Below are positions 1 to 8,302 of a stretch of 64,000 nucleotides of DNA, one piece after another; the first letter of the stretch is position 1; each line of letters opens with the position of its first letter. Under the pieces are notes generated by a model. That model made no database searches. It was not told the DNA's origin and worked only from the letters and a program-made list of their open reading frames with translations. Location: contig CAWHXG010000003.1 in NCBI GenBank assembly GCA_963833235.1, positions 248,001-312,000 on the forward strand. The letters run 5' to 3'. Both the position numbers and the translations under genes were made by a program. This DNA comes from CAWHXG01 sp963833235 (GTDB taxonomy: Bacteria > Pseudomonadota > Alphaproteobacteria > Rhodobacterales > Rhodobacteraceae).

Positions 1-1
1 C

Positions 2-535
2 GGCCTGCGCGACGCCCAGGCCAACGGCAAGAACTTCGAGATCGTCGTGCCGCTCTATTCCGAGCTGATGGCCCGCGGCGCCGGCCAGAACATCGCCGGC
101 ATCCTCGGCAGCCAGAACTGGGACTGGAAGCTCGAGAACGAGAAGGGCGCCCGCTACACCGGCACGAACGCCTTCGTGCAGAGCTTCGGCACCAAGTACG
201 GCTTCCCGCCGAGCCAGGCCGCGCATACCTGCTACGTGCAGGCCCTGCTCTACGCCGATGCCGTCAACCGCGCCGGCAGCTTCAACCCCTGCGCGGTGGT
301 CGAGGCGCTGGAAGGCTTCGAGTTCGACGGGCTGGGCAACGGCCCCACCCTCTACCGCGCCGAAGATCACCAGTGCTTCAAGGACGTGGTCGTGGTGCGC
401 GGCAAGGAAGAGCCCGAGAACGAGTTCGACCTGGTGGAGATCGTCGAGGTGACCCCGGTCGAGCAAGTCACCTACCCGGCCGACCATCCGCAGTTCGCCG
501 GTGGCAATCTTGGCACCTGCAACCCGGGCGCCTGA
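2..535 (+). CDS. Branched-chain amino acid type ABC transporter substrate-binding protein, C-terminal part
   Basis: This is the 3' part (177 codons plus stop) of a periplasmic solute-binding protein. The frame is open from base 2, so the signal peptide and N-terminal lobe lie outside the window. The C-terminal lobe reads as a Peripla_BP_6 (LivJ/LivK class) protein, with an 'AHTCYVQALLYADAV' helix and a 'VVEALEGFEFDG' segment, as in amide, urea and branched-chain amino acid binders. It precedes livH, livM, livG and livF on the same strand, so it very probably delivers substrate to that importer. The substrate cannot be read from this fragment. A strong hairpin starts seven bases after the stop codon and separates it from the permease genes. 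Confidence 0.85.
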   Translation, partial: GLRDAQANGKNFEIVVPLYSELMARGAGQNIAGILGSQNWDWKLENEKGARYTGTNAFVQSFGTKYGFPPSQAAHTCYVQALLYADAVNRAGSFNPCAVVEALEGFEFDGLGNGPTLYRAEDHQCFKDVVVVRGKEEPENEFDLVEIVEVTPVEQVTYPADHPQFAGGNLGTCNPGA

Positions 536-542
536 CCGTATC

Positions 543-575
543 TGCCGGCGGCGGGCCATGAACCCGCCGCCGGCA
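543..575 (+). promoter_or_regulatory. Intercistronic hairpin after the binding-protein gene
   Basis: Bases 543-555 and 563-575 form a perfect 13-bp inverted repeat around a 7-base loop, just after the stop codon at 533-535. No T-run follows. In solute-binding-protein/permease operons such hairpins commonly stabilise the upstream mRNA or partly terminate transcription, so the binding protein is made in excess. That role is inferred here. Confidence 0.6.
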
Positions 576-854
576 CGCGATACGATGGGGCTCGCCCCGG
601 CGGGGTGACTGCGATGCTACTGCCGCAGGGCAAGGCCTCCACGTCCCGAAGGCGCCGACGCATCGCGCCCGACCGGAGTGGACCCACCCGCACACCGCGA
701 GTGCGGGTCGACCCGCCGCCCAGAACGATGGCCCGACGTCCGGCCCTAACCAAGGGGCGCCCCACACCACCGCACCGGGGCGGCCCACCTCTCCGAAGCA
801 CACCGCTTCCGCCAGTCCGAAGCCGCACCCGGCTCAGTCGCAAGAGGCCCGCCC
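576..854. other. Non-coding gap before livH
   Basis: About 280 bases between the hairpin and livH. I see no convincing gene. The open frames crossing it are Arg/Pro-rich high-GC shadows. A purine-rich Shine-Dalgarno-like 'agagg' lies at the end, just before the livH start. Confidence 0.5.
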
Positions 855-1886
855 ATGGACGCGATCATCCTGCAAATCCTCAACGGGCTCGACAAGGGAT
901 CCGCCTACGCGCTGATCGCCCTCGGCCTGACGCTGATCTTCGGCACCCTCGGCGTCGTCAACTTCGCCCACGGCGCGCTCTTCATGATCGGCGCCTTCTG
1001 CGCGGTCACCCTCTCGCGCCTGCTCAGCCTCAGCCACGTCACGCTCGACGAGACGCGCACCGACTTCCTCGGCAACCCGATGAGGATCGAGACCCCCTAC
1101 GTCCACGAATGGTTCGGCCCCGAGACGGGCGCCGCCATCATCGACTGGGCGGTACCGCTCTCGATCATCTTCGCGATCCCCGTTATGATCGGCATCGGCG
1201 TGATCATGGAACGCGGCCTGATCAAGCACTTCTACAAGCGCCCCCATGCCGACCAGATCCTGGTCACCTTCGGCCTCGCCATCGTGCTGCAGGAGATCAT
1301 CAAGTACTTCTACGGCGCCAACCCCATCCCCACGCCGGCGCCCGACGTCTTCCGCGGCAGCTTCGACTTCGGCCAGCTCATCGGCTTCGACGCCAACTCG
1401 ATCATCTACCCCTACTGGCGGCTGGTCTATTTCGGCTTCTCGATGGTCATCATCGGTGCGGTCTTCGCCTTCCTGCGCTACACCACCTTCGGCATGGTCG
1501 TGCGCGCCGGCATGGCCGACCGCGAGACGGTTGGCCTGCTCGGCATCAACATCGACAAGCGCTTCACCATCATGTTCGGCATCGCCGCCGCCGTCGCCGG
1601 CCTCGCCGGGGTCATGTACACGCCGATCAACTCGCCGAACTACCACATGGGCATGGATTTCCTCGTGCTCAGCTTCGTGGTGGTCGTGGTCGGCGGCATG
1701 GGCTCGCTTCCGGGCGCCGTGGCGGCGGGCTTCCTTCTGGGCATCCTCGAAAGCTTCGCCTCGATGGGCGCCGTGATCGACCTCATCCCCGGCATCAACC
1801 AGGTCATCATCTATCTCGTGGCCATCGTCATTCTGCTGACCCGCCCCCGCGGCCTGATGGGCCGCCGCGGCGTGATGGAGGAGTAG
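855..1886 (+). CDS. livH: Branched-chain amino acid ABC transporter permease LivH
   Basis: A 343-aa inner-membrane permease of the LivH family, forming one half of the channel of a LivHMGF-type importer. It starts at ATG 855, preceded by 'agagg'. The N-terminus 'ILQILNGLDKGSAYALIALGL' region and the following 'GTLGVVNFAHGALFMIGAF' region are the conserved LivH start. Multiple hydrophobic helices follow, and the conserved loop 'GINIDKRFTIMFGIAAAVAG' lies in the second half. It is longer than E. coli LivH (about 308 aa) because of a hydrophilic insert around residues 55-90, which is common in alphaproteobacterial versions. livM follows after 4 bases, so the two are probably translated together. 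Confidence 0.93.
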   Translation: MDAIILQILNGLDKGSAYALIALGLTLIFGTLGVVNFAHGALFMIGAFCAVTLSRLLSLSHVTLDETRTDFLGNPMRIETPYVHEWFGPETGAAIIDWAVPLSIIFAIPVMIGIGVIMERGLIKHFYKRPHADQILVTFGLAIVLQEIIKYFYGANPIPTPAPDVFRGSFDFGQLIGFDANSIIYPYWRLVYFGFSMVIIGAVFAFLRYTTFGMVVRAGMADRETVGLLGINIDKRFTIMFGIAAAVAGLAGVMYTPINSPNYHMGMDFLVLSFVVVVVGGMGSLPGAVAAGFLLGILESFASMGAVIDLIPGINQVIIYLVAIVILLTRPRGLMGRRGVMEE

Positions 1887-1890
1887 CCCC

Positions 1891-3120
1891 ATGCTCGCAA
1901 CCAAACGCCATGACATGATCCTGCTGGCCGTCGTCGCCGTGCTGACCCTGCTGGCGCCCTTTCTGCTCAACCCGTTCCCGGCCAATTCCGACCTGGCGCA
2001 GTTCAACGCGGGCTATCCCGACCTGATGCAGCGCTTCGTGATCTTCGGAATTTTCGCCATCGGCTTCAACATCCTCTTCGGCCTCACCGGCTACCTCTCG
2101 TTCGGCCACGCGGCCTTCCTGGGCGTCGGCTCCTACGCCGGGGTCTGGATGATGAAGCTGCTCACCATGAACGTCATACCCGCGATCCTCGTCGCGGTGA
2201 TCGTCGCCGGCCTCTTCTCGGTGGTGATCGGCTACATCTCGCTGCGCCGGTCGGGCATCTACTTCTCGATCCTCACGCTGGCCTTCGCGCAGATGTCCTT
2301 CGCGCTGGCCTACTCGGTCCTCACCCCCATCACCGGCGGCGAGACCGGCCTGCAGCTTTCCCTCGCCGATCCGCGCATCCTCGGCCAAGCGGCGTCGGCC
2401 GCCGGCAACCTGCCCGTGCCCAGCCTCTTCGGTGTCGAGATGCGCTCCAGCACCGACCTCTACCTCGGCGCATGGACCTTCACGTTCAACGTCGGCTACT
2501 ACGTCTGCGCCGCCATCATGCTGGTGGCCTTCTACGTCGCCATCCGCATCTTCCGCTCGCCCTTCGGCATGATGCTGCGCGCGGTGAAGTCCAACCAGCA
2601 GCGCATGAGCTATACCGGCCTCAACTCTAAGCCCTACACGCTCGCCGCCTTCGTGATCTCGGGGATGTATGCGGGGCTCGCCGGCGGGCTGATGGTCTCG
2701 ATGGACCCGCTCGCGGGCGCCGAGCGCATGCAATGGACGGCCAGCGGCGAGGTGGTTCTGATGGTCATCCTCGGCGGCGCCGGCACCCTGCTCGGCCCGA
2801 TCCTCGGCGCCAGCTTCATCAAGTATTTCGAGAACATCTTCTCGAAGATCAACGAATCGATCCTGCACCAGTGGTTCGCCTTCCTGCCCGACGGGCTGGA
2901 AGACGTGATCGTCACCATGATCTACCCCTTCGTCGGCAAGGGCTGGCACCTGACGCTCGGCCTGATGTTCATGGCCGTGGTCATCTTCCTGCCCGGCGGC
3001 CTGATCGAGGGCGGCCAGCGGATCGCCCGGCTCTTCCGCCGCGGCCGCAACCGGCCCACCGGCCCCGATGGCGAACGCGCGGTGGCCGAGCCTCGCGGCG
3101 CCGCCAACCCCGCAGAATAG
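1891..3120 (+). CDS. livM: Branched-chain amino acid ABC transporter permease LivM
   Basis: A 409-aa inner-membrane permease, the second channel subunit next to LivH. The ATG at 1891 follows a strong 'ggaggag' ribosome-binding site that overlaps the end of livH. Hydrophobic helices alternate with the LivM motifs 'NILFGLTGYLSFGHAAFLG' (about residues 60-80) and 'GMMLRAVKSNQQRMSYTGL' (about 230-250). The latter contains the EAA-like loop that contacts the ATPases. The C-terminal 30 residues are Arg/Pro-rich and probably cytoplasmic. livG begins 12 bases downstream. The substrate class (branched-chain or other amino acids, amides) is inferred from family only. Confidence 0.93.
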   Translation: MLATKRHDMILLAVVAVLTLLAPFLLNPFPANSDLAQFNAGYPDLMQRFVIFGIFAIGFNILFGLTGYLSFGHAAFLGVGSYAGVWMMKLLTMNVIPAILVAVIVAGLFSVVIGYISLRRSGIYFSILTLAFAQMSFALAYSVLTPITGGETGLQLSLADPRILGQAASAAGNLPVPSLFGVEMRSSTDLYLGAWTFTFNVGYYVCAAIMLVAFYVAIRIFRSPFGMMLRAVKSNQQRMSYTGLNSKPYTLAAFVISGMYAGLAGGLMVSMDPLAGAERMQWTASGEVVLMVILGGAGTLLGPILGASFIKYFENIFSKINESILHQWFAFLPDGLEDVIVTMIYPFVGKGWHLTLGLMFMAVVIFLPGGLIEGGQRIARLFRRGRNRPTGPDGERAVAEPRGAANPAE

Positions 3121-3132
3121 GAGCCGCAGCGC

Positions 3133-3903
3133 ATGGGCATTCTCGAAGTCAAGAACGTCGGCAAGCGCTTCGGCGGCCTGAAGGCGCTGAGCGACGTCAA
3201 CCTCAGCGTCGAGGAGAATTCCGTCCACGCCATCATCGGGCCGAACGGCGCGGGCAAGTCCACCCTGCTGAACGTGCTCGTCGGCAAGCTCCTGCCCGAC
3301 ACGGGCAGCGTGATGTTCGACGGTCAGTCCGTCCTCGGCCGCAAGCCCCACGAGATCAACCAGATGGGCATCTCCCGCGTCTTCCAGACGCCCGAGATCT
3401 TCGGCGACCTCACCGTGCTCGAGAACGTGCTGATCCCCTGCTTCGCCCGGCGCGACGGGGCCTTCCGCATGCACGCCTTCGAGACGGTGATGGACGAGGC
3501 CGACATCGTCGCCATGGCCGACCAGATGCTGGCCGACGTCAACATGGTCGAGAAGCGCCAGATGCTTGCCTCCTCGCTCAGCCGCGGCGACAAGCGCCGG
3601 CTCGAGATGGCGATGTGCCTGGTGCAGGAGCCGCGCCTGCTGCTGCTCGACGAGCCGACCGCCGGCATGGCCCGCGCCGACACCAACAACACCATCCAGC
3701 TGCTGAAGGACATCAAGGCCAGCGGCCGCCAGATCACCATGGCGATCATCGAGCACGACATGCACGTGGTCTTCAGCCTGGCCGACAGGATCACCGTGCT
3801 CGCCCAGGGCACCCCGCTGGTCGAGGACATCCCCGAACGCATCAAGGGCCACCCGAAGGTCCAGGAAGCGTATCTGGGCACCCCCGCCGAAGACGCCGCC
3901 TGA
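3133..3903 (+). CDS. livG: ABC transporter ATP-binding protein LivG
   Basis: A 256-aa cytoplasmic ATPase energising the LivH/LivM channel. Walker A is GPNGAGKS at residues 36-43 and Walker B is 'RLLLLDEPTAGM'. The H-loop is in 'AIIEHDMHVV'. The signature motif reads LSRGDKRRLE, where most ABC ATPases have LSGGQ. The rest of the domain is normal, so this looks like a family variant and not damage. The start is ATG 3133, with 'aggagccgc' upstream. Neighbours are livM (12 bases upstream) and livF (65 bases downstream), all on one strand. Confidence 0.93.
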   Translation: MGILEVKNVGKRFGGLKALSDVNLSVEENSVHAIIGPNGAGKSTLLNVLVGKLLPDTGSVMFDGQSVLGRKPHEINQMGISRVFQTPEIFGDLTVLENVLIPCFARRDGAFRMHAFETVMDEADIVAMADQMLADVNMVEKRQMLASSLSRGDKRRLEMAMCLVQEPRLLLLDEPTAGMARADTNNTIQLLKDIKASGRQITMAIIEHDMHVVFSLADRITVLAQGTPLVEDIPERIKGHPKVQEAYLGTPAEDAA

Positions 3904-3968
3904 GGCCATCCCGCCCGGCGCCGCGATCCTGCAGCCGGCACGCAGGCCCCCGACCAGAGGTTCCGCCC

Positions 3969-4721
3969 ATGAACGAGCGCCCCGACTTCTCCCGCAACGC
4001 CGGCCACGGGTCGTCCCCGGCCTTCTTCGACGTCCGCGACCTGCACGCCTATTACGGTGAAAGCTACATCGTGCAGGGTGTCAGCTTTTCCGTCGAGGAA
4101 GGCGAGATCCTGGCGCTCCTCGGCCGGAACGGCGCCGGCAAGACCTCTACCCTGCGGGCCATCGCACGGGTCGGCTCGCCCGAACTGCGCCAGGGCGAGA
4201 TCTGGCTCGATGGCGACGCGCTGCACGGCATGTCCTCGCATCAGGCCGCCGCCGCCGGCTGCGGGCTCGTGCCCGAGGACCGGCGCATCATCTCCGGCCT
4301 GACGGTCGAGGAGAACCTGAAGCTGGCGCAGATCGCCCCGCCCGTCGGCTGGTCGCTGGAGCAGATCTACAAGCTCTTCCCGCGCCTCGAGGAACGCCGG
4401 ACGCAGGAGGGCACGACCCTCTCGGGCGGCGAGCAGCAGATGCTCGCCATCGCACGGGCGCTGGCCCGCGAGATCAAGGTGCTGCTGCTCGACGAGCCCT
4501 ACGAAGGCCTCGCCCCGGTGATCGTGCAGGAGATCGAGAAGACCCTGAACCTCATCAAGTCCCAGGGCATCACCACCGTCATCGTCGAGCAGAACGCCAT
4601 CGCCGCGCTGAAGCTCGCCGACCGCGCCGTGATCCTCGATACCGGCCAGGTCGTGTTCGAGGGTCTCGCCTCGGAGGTGCTGAGCAACAAGGCGCTGCGC
4701 GAGGAATACCTCGCGATCTGA
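3969..4721 (+). CDS. livF: ABC transporter ATP-binding protein LivF
   Basis: A 250-aa ATPase, the second nucleotide-binding subunit of the importer. Walker A is GRNGAGKT at residues 52-59. The signature 'LSGGEQQMLAIARAL' is canonical, and Walker B is 'VLLLDEPYEGLAP', typical of LivF. The ATG at 3969 is chosen because homologous sequence begins near 'FFDVRDLHAYYGES'. The frame is open far upstream, but that part is a shadow of livM and livG. It is the last gene of the operon; a GC-rich inverted repeat follows the stop codon. Confidence 0.93.
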   Translation: MNERPDFSRNAGHGSSPAFFDVRDLHAYYGESYIVQGVSFSVEEGEILALLGRNGAGKTSTLRAIARVGSPELRQGEIWLDGDALHGMSSHQAAAAGCGLVPEDRRIISGLTVEENLKLAQIAPPVGWSLEQIYKLFPRLEERRTQEGTTLSGGEQQMLAIARALAREIKVLLLDEPYEGLAPVIVQEIEKTLNLIKSQGITTVIVEQNAIAALKLADRAVILDTGQVVFEGLASEVLSNKALREEYLAI

Positions 4722-4735
4722 GCAGGCGGGTCGCC

Positions 4736-4785
4736 GCCGCGGCCGGGGGGGTCACCCGACGCCGACCAGCCTGCACGGCCGCGGC
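4736..4785 (+). terminator. Possible terminator of the liv operon
   Basis: A 10-bp perfect inverted repeat (4736-4745 with 4776-4785, arm 'gccgcggccg') lies 15 bases after the livF stop, with a 30-base loop that can also fold. No clear T-run follows, so intrinsic termination is uncertain. Confidence 0.35.
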
Positions 4786-4802
4786 CGCCCTGCGTGGCTC
4801 TA

Positions 4803-4826
4803 TTGACCTTTTGTTCACATCTGTGA
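4803..4826 (+). promoter_or_regulatory. Candidate promoter element with short dyad
   Basis: TTGACC at 4803-4808 resembles a sigma-70 -35 box. Directly downstream, 4815-4826 reads TCACA-TC-TGTGA, a perfect 5-bp dyad with a 2-base spacer, in a locally AT-rich patch. A matching -10 box is poor. It could control the small lipoprotein gene at 4918. Confidence 0.3.
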
Positions 4827-4917
4827 CGAAGTAGTGGCATCAGCCCTGTGCGCCCCAAGGCCAATTCCGCCTTGCGGCCCCGGCCGATCCAGGCCGCCAC
4901 CCGAAAGGAACCGCTCC

Positions 4918-5202
4918 ATGACCGCCCGCCTCGCGCGCCCCAAGGCCGCCCTCGCCCTTGCCGCCACCCTCGGCCTCGCCGCCTGCAACGACCCGCTCAT
5001 GCAGGAACAGGTCGGCGTCGGCGCCGCCAGCGCCGGCATCGGGGCCGTCGCCGCCCAGGCCCTCGGGGCGGATTCCGGCTGGACGGTCGCCGCCGCCACC
5101 GCCGCCGGTGCCGCCGGCGCGCTCTACGCCCGCAACCAGCAGAACAATCGCTGCGCCTACCACACCGGCGACGGCCGGACGGTCGACGTCCGCAGCTGCT
5201 AG
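4918..5202 (+). CDS. Small glycine/alanine-rich lipoprotein
   Basis: A 94-aa predicted lipoprotein. From ATG 4918 (preceded by 'gaaaggaacc') it has a short basic start, a hydrophobic stretch and the lipobox LAAC, giving Cys-23 or thereabouts as the lipidated residue, then 'NDPLMQEQVG'. The middle is a small-residue repeat region (Gly/Ala zipper-like, 'GAASAGIGAVAAQALG') resembling glycine-zipper outer-membrane proteins. The C-terminus has two cysteines in 'NRCAYHTGDGRTVDVRSC' that could form a disulfide. An in-frame start at 4834 exists, but its extra residues would precede the signal peptide, so the ATG is preferred. The function is unknown; it stands alone between the liv operon and the metalloprotease. 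Confidence 0.75.
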   Translation: MTARLARPKAALALAATLGLAACNDPLMQEQVGVGAASAGIGAVAAQALGADSGWTVAAATAAGAAGALYARNQQNNRCAYHTGDGRTVDVRSC

Positions 5203-5381
5203 CCGGCCACTGCCCCCCGGCCGGGCCCCTCCGCCCCGGGCGGGGCCCGCGCGGGGGCCGGCCCCGGCATCGGCCCCCCCCCGGAGGGACACCGCACGAG
5301 GATGCCCCGCTGCCGGAGGCGCGCAACGATCACGGGCGGGGCTGCCCCGCCTGCCCTTGGGTCAAGAAAGGTCGCCCCGTC
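5203..5381. other. GC-rich spacer with hairpin
   Basis: It contains GGGCCCC ... GGGGCCC arms around 5223-5250, a possible hairpin after the lipoprotein gene. No gene is seen. Confidence 0.35.
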
Positions 5382-6240
5382 ATGACAGCACCGTCCCCCG
5401 CCGCCCAGGCCGCCCGCCTGCCCGTCGCCGCCGCGGGGCTCGTCCTCGCCGCGGGCCTGCTCGCCGCGCCGGCACCGGCCCTTTCCTTCACCCTCTTCGC
5501 GGGCATCGACCCGACCGGCACGGTCCTTACGGAAGAAGAGCAGGAGGCCGCCATCGACGATTACTTCACCGGCCGCCGACATCTTCGAGGCGCTGGTCAC
5601 CGGCTATGCCGTGCCGGACCCGCACCTCATGGGCCTTTATGTCGATGCGCTCTTCCTCGATGGCGACGGCGCCCTCGCCGAGACCGAGATCACCGGCCTT
5701 TACGATCCTGCGCTGTCGTCCAACGGGATCGTCTACGCCTCCGATGCCGTCATCCGCTTCGATCCGATCGCCACCCGCGAGCTCCTGTCCACCGGCGATT
5801 TCTTCGCCGTCGCCCTGCACGAGCTGGCCCATGCCGCGGGCTTCGGCCTGCTGTGGAGCGACAACGGCCTCTACCTCCCCGGCAGCGGCGCCTATACCGG
5901 CGCGGCCGGCCTCGCCGCCTACCGGGCGGAGTTCGACCCCGAAGCCACCTTCGTGCCGGTCGAGATCTCCACCGGCATGGCCGGATCCGACGATCTGCAC
6001 TGGGCCGAGGACTGGGCCGGCGGCATGTCGGAATTTCTCACCAGCTTCCTCGACGTGCCCGAGACGTTCTCGAACACCTCCCTGCTTTCCCTTCGCGATC
6101 TCGGCTACACGACCCGCGACAGCATCGCGCTTGTCCCGGCGCCCATCCCGCTGCCGCCCGCCGGCATGGCCCTCGGCGCAGGGCTCTTCGCCCTTGCCCT
6201 TCTGCGCCGCCGGCCCGCGGCGGACGCCGTGGCCGCCTGA
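5382..6240 (+). pseudogene. Leishmanolysin-like zinc metalloprotease with VPLPA-type C-terminus, one frameshift
   Basis: Probably a secreted zinc protease of about 285 aa. The N-terminal frame starts at ATG 5382 with a signal peptide ending near 'APAPALSFTLFAG'. At about 5570 the frame shifts, and the protein continues as 'ADIFEALVTGYAVPDPHLMG' to the stop at 6238-6240. The HELAHAAGFGLLW motif (bases about 5818-5856) matches the HExxHxxGxGTLW pattern of bacterial leishmanolysin (M8) relatives. A later 'DDLHWAEDW' would supply the third zinc ligand. The C-terminus 'LVPAPIPLPPAG', a hydrophobic helix and LLRRR resembles a PEP-CTERM/VPLPA-CTERM sorting signal. A single shift with all motifs kept suggests a sequence error. 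The downstream frame alone is open from 5611. Confidence 0.6.
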
Positions 6241-6249
6241 CGGCAACGC

Positions 6250-6280
6250 AAAGGGGCGGCGCCAGACCAGCCGCCGCCCC
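6250..6280 (-). terminator. Hairpin between convergent genes
   Basis: GGGGCGGCG (6253-6261) pairs with CGCCGCCCC (6272-6280). On the minus strand it is followed by a short TTT. It sits between the convergent metalloprotease gene and the binding-protein gene, and probably ends the minus-strand pyrimidine/ABC transcript. Confidence 0.55.
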
Positions 6281-6300
6281 GTCGGTCCGTCGAAGCCCGC

Positions 6301-7284
6301 TCAGTTCAGCGCGGCATCCGTGATCTCGTGGGTCCACGCCCCCTCGGGCGCCGCCGAGATCACCGGGTCCGACCCGCCCGCCAGCAGCGTGTCGACCGTG
6401 CGCTGGTAATCCGCCTCGTCCAGCGCCCCGTTCGAGCCCGCCGTCAGCTTCGCCACCTCGGTCATCATCGCGCGCTGGTGCTCTTCAGTCTGCGCGCCGG
6501 TCGCGTCGTTCTCCAGCACGATCCCGGCCGCCTCGTCGGGGTTCTCCTCGGCATACTTCCAACCCTTCATCGAGGCCCGCACGAAGCGCACCATCTTGTC
6601 CTTGAACGCCGGGTCCTCAAGGTTCTCCTCCAGCACCCACATGCCGTCTTCCAGGGTCGCAACGCCCTGGTCCTCGTACTTGAAGGTCACCAGCTCGTCC
6701 TCGCCAACGCCGGCCTCGAGCACCTGGTTGTACTCGTTGTACGTCATCGTGCTGATGCAATCGGCCTGGCGCTGCAGCAGCGGCTCCACGTTGAAGCCCT
6801 GCTTCAGCACCGTGATCCCGTCGTCGCCGCCATCGGTCGGAATGCCCTCCTGGCTCATCCAGCTGAGGAACGGGTACTCGTTGCCGAAGAACCACACGCC
6901 GATGGTCTTGCCGCGGAAATCCTCCGGGCTCTCGATGCCCGTGTCCTTCCAGCAGGTCAGCATCAGCCCCGAGGTCTTGAACGGCTGCGCGATGTTGACC
7001 ACCGGCAGCCCCTTCTCGCGCGCCGCCAGCGCGGAGGGCATCCAGTTCAGCATCACGTCGGCGCCGCCGCCCGCCAGCACCTGCGGCGGGGCGATGTCCG
7101 GCCCGCCCGGCTGGATCGTCACGTCAAGGTTCTCCTCCTCGTAGAACCCCTTGTCCTTGGCCACGTAGTAGCCCGCGAACTGCGCCTGCGTCACCCATTG
7201 CAGCTGCAGCGTCACCGCGTCCTGCGCCTGCGCCGCGCCGGCCGCAAGGGCCATGGCCCCGGCCGCGATCATCGTCTTTTTCAT
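6301..7284 (-). CDS. ABC transporter substrate-binding protein, NMT1/THI5-like
   Basis: A 327-aa periplasmic binding protein. It has a clear Sec signal peptide ('KKTMIAAGAMALAAGAAQAQ', cleavage near AQA-Q), then 'VTLQLQWVTQAQFAGYYVAKD', the hallmark of the NMT1/SsuA/ThiY fold. The family binds small ligands such as thiamine precursors, sulfonates, pyrimidines and hydantoins. It lies 13 bases after the second permease gene on the same strand and ends the operon. As the operon also carries dihydropyrimidinase, a carbamoyl hydrolase and a transaminase, the ligand is plausibly a pyrimidine or hydantoin; this is context inference. The start is ATG 7284. Confidence 0.9.
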   Translation of the reverse strand: MKKTMIAAGAMALAAGAAQAQDAVTLQLQWVTQAQFAGYYVAKDKGFYEEENLDVTIQPGGPDIAPPQVLAGGGADVMLNWMPSALAAREKGLPVVNIAQPFKTSGLMLTCWKDTGIESPEDFRGKTIGVWFFGNEYPFLSWMSQEGIPTDGGDDGITVLKQGFNVEPLLQRQADCISTMTYNEYNQVLEAGVGEDELVTFKYEDQGVATLEDGMWVLEENLEDPAFKDKMVRFVRASMKGWKYAEENPDEAAGIVLENDATGAQTEEHQRAMMTEVAKLTAGSNGALDEADYQRTVDTLLAGGSDPVISAAPEGAWTHEITDAALN

Positions 7285-7297
7285 GCGTCACTCCCTG

Positions 7298-8302
7298 TCA
7301 GCGTTGCGAGGGATGCCAAAAGGTCACCCCCCGTTCGATCAGCGCAATCGCGCCATAGAACAGCGATCCGGCCAAGGCCGCCACTGTGATCTCGGCCCAC
7401 ACCATATCGAGGCTCAGCCGCCCCACCTCAGTCGAGATGCGAAAACCCATGCCGCGGGTCGGCGAGCCGAAGAATTCCGCCACGATCGCCCCGATCAGCG
7501 CCAGCGTCGATGCAATTTTCAGCCCGTTGAAAACGAAGGGCATCGCCGCCGGCAGCCGCAGCTTCGCCAGCCCCTGCCAGTAGCCCGCCGCCCAGGTCCG
7601 CATCAGGTCGCGGCTCATCGCATCGCTCGCCTGCAGTCCCTGCACCACGTTGATCAGCACCGGGAAGAACACCATCACCACCACCACCGCCGCCTTGCTC
7701 TGCCAGTCGAAGCCGAACCACATCACCAGGATCGGCGCCGTCCCGATGATCGGCAGCGCCGCGATGAAGTTGCCCACCGGCAGCAGCCCGCGGCGCAGGA
7801 AATCGAACCGGTCCACCAGGATCGCCGTCGCGAAGGCCGCGCTGCAGCCGATGACATAACCCGAAAGCGCGCCCTTCACGAAGGTCTGCACGAAATCCAC
7901 CCAAAGGATGTCGGTCGACGCGGCGAACCGCACGGCAATCTCCGTCGGCGCCGGCAGGATCACCCCCGGCACGTCATAGAGCCGCACCACCATCTCCCAC
8001 AGCAGCAGCAGCGTCGCCCCGAAGACCACCGGCACCAGCAGCCGCCCCGCCCGGCTGCCCGCCGCCCGGCTCCGCGCCAGCCGGGCGTTCCCCGCCCAGG
8101 CGCCCAGCCAGATCGCGGCGATCAGCGCCAGCCGCCAGCCGTCCAGCAGCGCCGCCGCCAGCACCAGAGCCGCCGGCGCCGCCGCCCGCGCCCAGGCGCC
8201 GCCCGCCCCGGTCGCCGCGCCCCGCCCCTTCGATATTCCTGAAATATCCCCGCCGGAGGCATCCGCCGGTGCCATCCGCCCCGCCGCCGAAGGTTCGCTC
8301 AC
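7298..8302 (-). CDS. ABC transporter permease (SsuC/TauC-like), second permease
   Basis: A 334-aa inner-membrane permease of the BPD_transp_1 superfamily. The GTG at 8302 overlaps the TGA of the upstream permease (GTGA), indicating translational coupling. The frame is open farther upstream, but that part overlaps the other permease out of frame and is rejected. The first 100 residues are Ala/Gly/Arg-rich with hydrophobic stretches. The conserved transport domain starts near 'VPVVFGATLLLLWEMVVRLY', and 'PAPTEIAVRF' and the EAA-like 'GYWQGLAKLRLPAAMPFVF' loop are clear. It pairs with the permease at 8299-9300. Confidence 0.87.
   Translation of the reverse strand: MSEPSAAGRMAPADASGGDISGISKGRGAATGAGGAWARAAAPAALVLAAALLDGWRLALIAAIWLGAWAGNARLARSRAAGSRAGRLLVPVVFGATLLLLWEMVVRLYDVPGVILPAPTEIAVRFAASTDILWVDFVQTFVKGALSGYVIGCSAAFATAILVDRFDFLRRGLLPVGNFIAALPIIGTAPILVMWFGFDWQSKAAVVVVMVFFPVLINVVQGLQASDAMSRDLMRTWAAGYWQGLAKLRLPAAMPFVFNGLKIASTLALIGAIVAEFFGSPTRGMGFRISTEVGRLSLDMVWAEITVAALAGSLFYGAIALIERGVTFWHPSQR

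Noticed and set aside
1828..3909. Long minus-strand open frame opposite livM and livG (693 codons)
   Set aside because: His/Asp/Glu-rich antisense shadow of GC-rich genes; livM and livG are clear on the plus strand.
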